Source: Thuidium tamariscinum
Lineage: Eukaryota; Streptophyta; Bryopsida; Hypnales; Thuidiaceae
Direction: 5' to 3'
NCBI GenBank assembly: GCA_947034885.2
Contig: OX344750.2
Span: 434,001-498,000, forward strand
DNA length: 64,000 bases
Position numbers and translations under genes: made by a program. Below are positions 34,472 through 43,205 of this stretch, piece by piece. How positions within the stretch are numbered: the stretch's first letter is position 1; every line of letters begins with the position of its first letter. The notes under the pieces were generated by a model that was given only the letters and a program-made list of their open reading frames with translations, searched no databases and was not told where the DNA came from.

Positions 34472-36164
34472 CTACTCAGCATTGAATGCCCACCATTCTC
34501 GTAATGCATCTTCACACATTCTTTGGGATTCAGCAGACATCTTATACACAGGAGTGCCCTTCACTCTATGTGAGGCAAGAATCATAGGGAACTTACAAGC
34601 CCGGACAAGATGAGTATCGACATGTGCATCCACTGCCCTGTCACAAAACACGTATGTCTTGTCTCCACGTCCAAACTTTTTGTAGTACTTGCCCCTGATA
34701 ACAGCATCCCCGGAATTAAAGGTCCCACCCCAAGGACAGATAAGTGATTCCTGCAAGACAAACTTTGTCCTCTGACATTGTAGAATGTAAAACTGCACAC
34801 CATCTTCATTGTCTTCCTCTGCTGGGATCATGAAGTTGTCTCCAACTTCAACCATGTCACCAATTTCTGTAGATACTCCATCGTGTAGCCAATTCTCCAC
34901 TTCATCCACCTCCTCAACCTGTTCTGGATTTGTAGTAATGCTAACTGGTACTAGTCTTTGCACCTGCCATGGTTGCACATGTGAGGACTTGTCACAATTA
35001 TCCCAGTCACAATCGACACATGGAATGCAAAAACAAGATAATGCACGAGTTTTGAGAAGAGTAGGCTCCGCCATGGAAAATCCCATGATAGAGTATAGAC
35101 TCTTTGAACCAGGAATAGTGTTGCACTTCAAGCTGTTGTTGTTGTGATTCACCTCCTTCTCTCCAATGTGCCAAAACACTCTGGAAAGAGAAGATGTCTT
35201 GGATTGAGTATAGGAACTGACAACACGCTCAGTGTACTTTTCCTCCAAGAATCGCACTACTTGACTTGCATTTTGCAATGGCCGTAAAGGGTTTTGAATT
35301 TGTTCAGCTGCTAGCGCTCGCTTCACAACTGCCCCTGCACCATCCCACTCCCCTTTGCCATGAGCTGATTCAAAAAAATTCCAACGCATCATACACCCCC
35401 CTGTGAGCATGGGGTACCGTGCTACAAAGTACATTGCTGTAGCACACTTGAACTGTGCGCTGCAACCATCACTGAAGACCCAATGCTCCTCAGGAGAGAA
35501 CCCTGAATCAACCAACCAATCCCAATGTAAAAGCAAACAATGTTGGACAAATGCTGAATCATGGTCCTTATCATCAGAAATATAAAAGTGAGTTTGCTTG
35601 AAGATCTCATCTCCCTCCCTCCACATGGTGATGTGAACCAATATAGTGATAGAGGTACTAAAGTAGTACAAACTTTGAACTTCGTTTTGAATGGCAAAAG
35701 AGTAATTCTCCGCGTAGTCAATGTGTGAAACAACAACTCCCTCCGGAACATTGGCCATCATTAGTTGGCATTGCTCATCCTGCCACCTTGCTCTGAAATT
35801 GTGTGTTATGAAAGTTGTCACAGTCTTCTCCATGTATGACAAAAAAACATGAGCAGTAGTCTCCTTGAACACTTCCTTCAAGCGTTTCTTTGGCTTGCCT
35901 GTGTTGGCATCCACCCCTACCTGGTAGTACTCAAAGCACTTCCACTTCAAGGTAAATGAAGATGTACTACATAACTCCAATTCACAGAAGGTTAGTAGGT
36001 GGAATCCACAGTGAGGACAATCTCCCATGAGGTATTCTAGCCTATGCCAAAGGTCAAACTCCCCCTTTGGACAAACACATGCTTCCCACATCAAAGTAAT
36101 TCGCTTGAAAACATGTTCATGTGCATGGCAGCCTCCCTCTCCATTGCCTAGACAAAGCACACAT

Positions 36165-36447
36165 GGTCAATTTCGTTAAAATGGCGGTATTCCAAGTGCC
36201 ATTTTGACAAATTCCAGTGCCATTTTGACATATTCCAATGCCATTTTGACATATTCCATGTGCCACTTTGACAAATTTCAAGTGCCATTTTGACATATTT
36301 TTGTACCATTTTGACATAGAGACTTAGTGGTAGAAAAAAAATGTGCCATTTTAATGAAATGTTGTGCCATTTTAACGGAATATCATGCCATTTTAATGGA
36401 ATGTCATGCCATTTTATTGGGGTATCGCCATTTTAACGAAATTGACC
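36165..36447. mobile_element. 283-bp miniature element built from iterated ends, inserted in the transposase exon
   Basis: GGTCAATTTCGTTAAAATGG at the left has its exact complement at the right, with terminal repeats of about 22-25 bp. The interior is about ten direct copies of a ~20-bp unit (GCCATTTTGACATATTCCA and variants) that is itself derived from the right terminus. On the coding strand the flanks share ATGTGT, and with that copy counted once the transposase frame is open across the site, so the element landed in an exon. The possible duplication is 6 bp, or 8 bp with two changes. Confidence 0.75.
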
Positions 36448-36670
36448 ATACACATTGACAAGCACAATTTATGCTTGCATGCAACCCCCGGAGTTTGTCC
36501 CTAAGGTTACTCAAGGCAACCTTCATAAAATCCATCAGGACATGGTAAATACAGCAACAAGTATTTCTCTCCTTGAGTTTTCTCACCCACCATGGTTTCA
36601 GCCTTTCGAAAGCTCTCTGGCGCACAGTACATTCAGGATGTGCCTCTTTGAAGCGCAAGAAGAAACAAGT

Positions 36671-38270
36671 CTGCCAAAAAAATTGCACTACCAAGAAGTG
36701 AAAACTTTGTAAGCCTTTTTGAACTAATAATACTTATTGAAATAATAATACTTATAGAGTACTATAAGTACCTTGTTAAGCTAGACATTTAGAATTTCTA
36801 ACTGCACTGAGTATGACCTCCGATTTACAAATAGTCCACACCTTCTTGAAATAGACACTTAGACTTTTAAGGTCTATTTAAAACAACCAAAAACCTACAT
36901 CAGTAAAAAGAGCAATGAAACGTTCATTAGTTTTGATGTTGTTCTAGAACTCTACAATGGTTACTAAAGAACAAGTAGCCACATTTAATTAGACACCTTG
37001 TAGCAGTGTTCATAATAAACATACTTGTTAAAATAAACTAATTTGATCATATTTTCACCAAATAATATAATGAGTATCATCTTCAACAATCCGTTTTGAA
37101 TTTTTAACTATACTAATTACGCCCTCAAAACTAATGTAGTACAAAATGTATTAAAAACATTTCATGAAACCTGCAATGGTTTTAAAACTTTGGACGTGGT
37201 ACTGGAGAAAGGTATTTTTGTACTATTAGATACCCGAGTAGTACTAAAATTGTTCTCAAAAAACTCTAATTGTATTAAACACAAGAGAAACATACTTTGC
37301 ATACATACTAAAGTACTGATTAGTATAGTGCAATAAGTGGAGACAGAGATACCCGAATATCTATTAGTCCTATTTGATCAAATAATACTTTTTCAAGGTC
37401 AGTGATTGTACCTTACTTTCGCTACAGAATACTAAGACTACTTTGTTCATTCAGAAGTGTACATTTATGAAAATCACTAAATATTCTATGAAGTTTTGTA
37501 ATATATAGTGCGTACTTTAAACATCAGAATAGTACTGAAGTTGTTATTAAACTTGACAATTGGTCTTACTTCAGAGTACTTAGAGTACAAGTTCTTGACG
37601 AAGTTCTATTGGCATTGTACTAGACATATTTTCATGGTATTGACTCCAGTAGAAAGGTTAGTTAAAGTACAAAATAGAGCATGTAGAAGTACAAAGCAAA
37701 TTGTGGGAATAAAGAGGAGTTTGGATGGGGATACTTTCATAAAATATGTAGTATATTTTGAGCTATACGTACTTATTTAAATGTAGTGTTTTGTACTACA
37801 TTCAACCATAGATTATTATGAAGATTTTATATCTTTGGGTCTACCGGGTTTCAAAGTGTATTAAGTACTATCTTATTGTCAATACAGTACAATAAGTGTT
37901 ATGAACGTTGTTATAGTCTTGTAGTTCTTATAGAACCTCTTGAATTTATATAAAAAAGTACAAGTCTCCATTAAAGTAGTATTCACATTTTATCATGAAT
38001 GTTCTTGTATTTTAGACCGTCAAAAAAAGGTACTATTTGGTTTGAAAAGAGTATAAAATATATAAAGTTCAAATTGTCTCTACATACTTACACAGTGAAT
38101 TTAGGGCAATTATGTTTGGTACTTCTGAAATTTTCATTTTGGTTACAAACCTATGTTACATTAGAAGGTCCTTTCTTTCTTATACATGTGACCTACTTTA
38201 CATGCACTCAAACAAACAAGTACAGAAAGCAGGAGAGATAGAAGAAGGATACTTAAAAGATGAAACTCAC
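36671..38270 (-). other. 1.6-kb intron of the DDE transposase gene
   Basis: Bounded by CTCAG|GTGAG at 38270 and TTTTTGGCAG| at 36671. The intron is AT-rich and dense in GTAC words (AGTACT, TAGTAC, GTACTT), like the intron of the opposing gene. No frame of interest was recognised on either strand. Confidence 0.65.
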
Positions 38271-39271
38271 CTGAGTTTCACAAAGGTAATGTGTAGGATG
38301 AGGCTCAACCCATTGCAGACGTCCCACTCTGTGCCTTATAACGTCTTTCTGATTTGGTGACACCTTCGTTTGACCATTCCACCACGCATCAACACATTGT
38401 TTGATGTAATCAGATAAACCTGCTCTCTTTAGTCTCTATAGACGTAGCTTTGGCACTATATCTTGTGGATCAAATGCATAAACCCTTCTTGTCAAAGCAA
38501 GGTTTATGCTCTCGGTTGTTGTATCCAGAACCCGTGACAAACTTCTCACCCCATCAGTCCCCAAACTCACAGCCGCATCTAGTAGAGCACTCTTCCTAGC
38601 TAATAATTCGTTAGAGTTGGCCACCTTCACTAATTGCAGTTCATGCTTAAAATTTTCAATGAAGGAATGAATCACCTTTGCTTCTTGTGGCCTGGGATAG
38701 TACGCAGGTAACAAAGGTGAAACAATGTCATGGCGCAAAACTTTCTCCATGACATCCTTCCTACTGAATGGACCGGGACAACTTCTCAATTCCTCAACTA
38801 TATACTGTGCTAGGCGTAGGGATCTCCGATGCAAATCTCTCACAGGTAAATAATCATGCAATTCACGATCTGGATCTGGAGGTGCAATCGCTAAACTTTG
38901 GGACGACTCCAGTCTCTCTCTGTCACGTGCTCTTTGACGAGCCTTCCTCTCTCTTGCATTCTCTGTAACTGCAGAGAGAACCTCTTCATGCATACGAGCC
39001 TCGGCGATCCTAGCAGCTGGACCGGGACGACTAATGCCATGCTTTGTCCGTTTTCTCTTGGCAGCGTTGCCCATTAGACTGAACCTAGCAAGGAAAAGGT
39101 TCGGGAAAATAACAGTAGTCGTTAGTCTTCTACGCGGAATCAAAGTACATAGTTGAGGAGTTGTGAAGCTCACACGATTGAGAAAAAAACGGGGGAAACA
39201 AAGCAGTCAAAAGTTGTTTGAAAAATACGAGAACAAACTCACCTAATGAGGATAATTCATTCGAAGCACTG

Positions 39272-39634
39272 TCAGAGCACCATGGATTCACAGCTACCCG
39301 TACCAGGTGAAGCGCTCACGTTAGAGAGAGAAGGTGTGTAATCGAAGCTAGTAGTTGGATAACTATCACCGGAATCCGTAGATCTTCGACTCAAAAAAAG
39401 TGCACGTCGAGGAGACTCTTCTGCGGTGTTGCAATGGCCTAAGTAAAATTCACTCTTGCCTTGCTTGGACACAGGAGTTTCTGACACGTATCCAGAATCA
39501 CTTGTATACTTAGAGAAAACAGAACCCACCTCAACTGTTGAAACAGAGAGAAGATTGAAGGACACCTCACGTGTAGGGAAGTAAGAGGTGATTAATTTCT
39601 GGACAAGAACAGGGCGCTCGGTGGATTTTGACAT
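39272..39634 (-). CDS. Small protein with an N-terminal PCNA-interacting (PIP) box, 120 residues
   Basis: The frame starts MSKSTERPVLVQKLITSYFP. QKLITSYF fits the PIP-box consensus Q-x-x-(I/L/M)-x-x-(Y/F)-(Y/F) exactly, and the following PTR supplies a basic residue as in many PCNA ligands. The rest is Ser/Thr-rich with SP sites (ESPRRALF, YTPSL), suggesting a disordered, phosphorylated protein. It lies 190 bp upstream of the transposase exon on the same strand. A splice site (ATTAG|GTGAG at about 39243) follows, but the frames do not join directly, so it may be a separate small gene, an upstream exon in another frame or a decayed 5' exon. Function is inferred from the motif only. Confidence 0.45.
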   Translation of the reverse strand: MSKSTERPVLVQKLITSYFPTREVSFNLLSVSTVEVGSVFSKYTSDSGYVSETPVSKQGKSEFYLGHCNTAEESPRRALFLSRRSTDSGDSYPTTSFDYTPSLSNVSASPGTGSCESMVL

Positions 39635-39639
39635 AATGC

Positions 39640-40560
39640 AAAACCAATCCTGTGAATGTTGTGTGCAATCCTACAGACCAAACACAACAAGCAAGGAAGC
39701 GAGCAAGGAAGAACAGTGCAAAAATGAGAAAGTGTTGGAAGACTGCGCATGCAGAAAGATTCGCTGAGAGAGACGGGAGTGTGCTGAGAGACGACGTCGG
39801 CGCACAAATTTGGCCTCATCCGAATCAGCGCTCCCTGCAAATAGTATTTCCCGAATTCCTTGGCGGCGGCAGTAATTAGGGGATCTTTCTTGAAGTACTT
39901 TTGATACAGTAACTGTACTTTTGTACTAAAAAGACAGAGGGAGGGGCACAAAATTAGTATGCGCAGAAAACGGTAATTTGGAAATTCGACAGGTAGCCAT
40001 CCTTTGAGACGTTTGAAGCATCTAGAATCCACAAAGTGATTTAGAAAAAACGTTATTTTCGAACAAGTTATGGCTTTCCAAAAAATGAGCTCTATTTTTG
40101 TACTTCATTGCCAAATATGATCTGTAATTAGGAATGTGAATGAAGATTCGAGTAAAGCCGCCTTCCATGTTTCATGTTACATAAGGGATGTAGAAAAAAG
40201 AATTCCGTATGGCCTCCAAATAAGTACTTTAACGTGATTTGTAGTACTGTGACATTTTGATAGTCATGTACAAAAGTACTGTTTTCATGGCCTGAATTAA
40301 GTTTTTCAACGAATTTAAACATATTCCTAGCTATGTAACATCTACAGGCTATAGAAAATGAACATAAATACCTGGAAAAACAATTTTTGATTTGAGTAAT
40401 ATTAAGTACAAAATCATGTTTATTACCAATTTTGCACTGTGACCTCAAAAGTTACAAGGGTCTAGTATACTTCAACCCTGAAATCTCAAGTGAGATTAAG
40501 GTCCGACGATTAGCAACCACGAATAGGAAGACAACCATAACTAGAAGAGAAGTAAAATAA
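39640..40560. other. Upstream flank of the PIP-box frame
   Basis: The part next to the frame (39650-40030) is GC-richer with CGACGTCGG and GAGAGACGGG words and may hold a leader exon or promoter. The rest is AT-rich with GTAC words up to about 40405. No further frame can be supported. Confidence 0.45.
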
Positions 40561-40860
40561 TGAATACACAACCATAGAATGAATTACATAGAGTAAACAA
40601 AGACAAATACATAGAGTAAAGGAATACGTAGAGTAGAAGAATACACAACCATAGAATGAATTACATAGAGTAGACAAATACAAATACATAGAGTAAAGGA
40701 ATATGTAGAGTAGAAGAGTACAAATACATAAAGTAGAAGACGACGTAGATTAGACTAAAATCAAGACAAATACGTAGAATAGAATAAAGTGAAGACAAAT
40801 ACGTAGATTAGACTAAAACCAAGACAAATACGTAGAGTAGAATAAAGTAAAGACAAATAC
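40561..40860 (+). repeat. Tandem repeats of ACGTAGAGTA-type units
   Basis: Two copies of a ~78-bp unit (ACACAACCATAGAATGAATT, then ACATAGAGTA..CAAA) are followed by shorter units of about 28-56 bp built on GACAAATACGTAGA and TTAGACTAAAA. The array ends where the CACTA-type terminus begins. Confidence 0.8.
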
Positions 40861-41560
40861 CACTACAAAAAAAGAGGGGTATAAATGATTGTGAAGAATG
40901 ACTGAAAACGAGTCATTTCGGACTGAAAACGAGTCATTTCGGACCGAAATGACTAAAGAGTGACTTCTGGCCCTGTAGTCATTGTGGACAAGTCATTCTT
41001 TGAATGACTGCAGGTGTATTAGCACCGTCTTCTTGGAAGGTGGATGAGTTTCAGATGAAGGAGTCTCTGTGGAACATGGGTTCAGCCTAAAAAGTTTTAG
41101 AAAAGGGCGGGCAGTTGACCTTTTGGAAGGGAATTGGGCTGACGTGGCAAAATGCGACAGTCATTCGTTAGTTGTGACATAGTCGATCTTCTGCTGACGT
41201 GTCAGTCCACGTCAGCCAATTGTGCAGTCATTTTTCAGTTCTGACAAAATCCGACTACTGCTAACGTGGACAATGACGTCACTCTGATATTCAGTCATTT
41301 TTTAGTTGTGACAAAGTTGCGTTGTAGTCAGCATGGACACACTCAAGGCTACTCAGTTTCTAGTCATTCAACAGTTGCTTCCCTGTCATTTTGGTTATAC
41401 TTTTTATGACTTCATTGAGTCATTTCACAGTCTCTAGATTTTCTCATGTCAGTTACGACAGAGTCAAGAAATTTAACTGGACATTCAGTCATTGGCCCCG
41501 ACAGTCACTCCTGAGATGTTTGGCTATGGGGTTCATTGAATATGACTTAGTTACCAAGAT
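40861..41560 (+). mobile_element. CACTA-type terminus with subterminal AGTCATT repeats
   Basis: The stretch begins CACTACAAAAAAAGAGG, a typical CACTA end. The next 650 bp hold about eleven AGTCATT motifs in either orientation, beginning with two near-identical GACTGAAAACGAGTCATTTC units. Dense short repeats near the ends serve as transposase binding sites in En/Spm-type elements. The other end of this element was not found, so it is truncated, or it extends past the transposase exon at 42227-41961. Confidence 0.65.
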
Positions 41561-41960
41561 ATTTTGAAGTTAACAATGAACACTTTAATGTTACTGACTC
41601 CTCGCTACAACATTCAAAACATGCTGCCAACAACACTCCAACAAGACTTGTATACTTAACAACAATAGAAATTTCAGGTGCATACAACAAGCTACTGATT
41701 GGATGCAAACCTGCAGGCAAACGACACACTGAGGAATTTCCTAAGAGACATGCCAATGTCATACAAGACCGGAAGAAAACAAAGACTACAATTAGAAAGT
41801 GCCACAAATACTTGAAAATGTGCAAAGTCAAGTTCCCCCTAAGATAGGGAGAGCTAGGACAAGAATTCAGCCTTTAGATTTACAATAGTAGTTCTATCAT
41901 ACAGAAGTCCCCAAAATGGCTGAAGTCTCTAGGCCCTGACAAGGCGCACATAACGCCACC

Positions 41961-42227
41961 TCAAACTGTAATCTTGAGGTACTTCTGGTTCCATATGCAA
42001 GAAGTGCCCTTGACATCTTCGATGTTTAATTGATCATCCGCCTCATTTGGAAACATCAGCGCCACCCCCAGATGAAGAATCTCCTTCACATCGACCTTGA
42101 ACCACGTCTTCGGAATTTCTGAACAATGGAACTTGTGCTTCCCGGGAATTCCAGAGATTTTTCCCACTGTTACTCTCTGCCTTGTTGACCGCGGATTAAT
42201 GAGAAAAACTTCATCTCCGATCCGATA
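41961..42227 (-). pseudogene. C-terminal exon of a CACTA-associated transposase protein
   Basis: After the acceptor CATCTTTACAG, the minus strand reads YRIGDEVFLINPRSTRQRV, then VGKISGIPGKHKFHC, VKEILHLGVALMFPNEADD and IWNQKYLKITV followed by a stop. This pattern (G..V.L.......VA.G.I ... V.V..V ... L.D..G..I.W) resembles the C-terminal domain (DUF8039-like) of proteins encoded by plant CACTA elements. Only this exon is clear. Upstream exons would lie above 42310 but were not recognised, so this is a fragment. Confidence 0.5.
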
Positions 42228-43200
42228 CTGTAAAGATGCCGCTATATATTAGCCACGATAAGAAACAATGCACTTTGCAAAATTCATTTCAGTCCTACGT
42301 CGTTTAGGATTCAGAATTTTACCATTATCCATTATTACGCTTTGATACTGGACCCCCATTGCTTTATAGACACAACAACAATACCACCTTGTTTTAATTC
42401 TACCCTAAATGATCCTCGTGAATCATCACTACAACATCCGAACACATTGAAACCCTCACCCTCCCAAGCATCACACAAAATCAAAAGCTGACTTGCCTCA
42501 AAATCCCTAAGGGTCACTGCAACCTAACTTTGGGACAACTACAACACAACTACCTAGTAACTTCCGAACAACTACAACACTACTACAATGTAATTGCAGG
42601 ATGACTACAACACAACTATTAAAGGCCTTATTCGTTAAAATGAGACAATTTGTAGTCTCATTTTAATGACTTTCTATTTTAGGGCCAAAAAAGCCTTCAT
42701 TAAATTGAGACTTCTTATTAAATTGAGACTCGAAAATGTCAAAAATTATAGTTTATTATTATTTTTTTACTTATGTAAATGGAAAATATTCACTATCAAC
42801 ATCGAAATTTCATCTTCCAATTATTTTATAAGTAAACAAAATACCTCAAAACATTTTTGAGTTAGAAGTTTAGGATAAATAGAAAAATTCGACTTTTTAC
42901 AATACACATGTAAAGTTTATGATAATACACTTTGACTTTATAAACATATCACATATTCTATTATGCAAGAATTTTTTTTCTACACATAGTGTTGAGATGC
43001 AATCATAAATAATATATACTATTAATAGAAACCAATATCTACTACCTACTTGCAATATTTGTGATGTCTGACACATCCATATCTTTGACCTATACATGCA
43101 AGCAAATATCATTCTAATGATTTGTAACTACACTAAGAAACGCAATCTAGAACTTGAAATTTAATAAGTAAAGTAACACCTATTTCTAATAGAACTATAA
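42228..43200. other. Spacer with ACTACAACAC repeats and an 11-bp hairpin
   Basis: ACAACTACAACACAACTAC-type words repeat at 42530-42620. At 42637-42667, TAAAATGAGAC and its complement GTCTCATTTTA enclose an 8-base loop, and AAATTGAGAC then repeats twice. The remainder to 43200 is AT-rich with nothing supportable. Confidence 0.6.
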
Positions 43201-43205
43201 AATAT

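Larger units (their letters stand above)
34472..39074 (-). pseudogene. DDE transposase gene (superfamily not assigned), three exons visible, interrupted
   Basis: The minus-strand ATG is at 39074 (MGNAAKRKRTKHG, NLS-like). The exon, rich in Arg/Glu, runs to CTCAG|GTGAG at 38271 and holds a TAG at 38436-38438. The next exon starts at 36670 after TTTTTGGCAG, in phase, with a Cys/His patch (RLKPWWVRKLKERNTCCCIYH). After an inserted element (36165-36447) the long terminal segment of about 560 residues follows. It carries HIDYAENYSF (Asp148), VFSDGCSAQFK (Asp231) and WNFFESAHGKGEWDGAG (Glu264), a spacing of 33 that fits a DDE catalytic triad. C-terminal Cys clusters (CFCIPCVDCDWDNC) may bind metal. 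The HGKG..DG.G signature occurs in transposase-like proteins of several eukaryotic lineages. I cannot name the superfamily. Confidence 0.7.
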
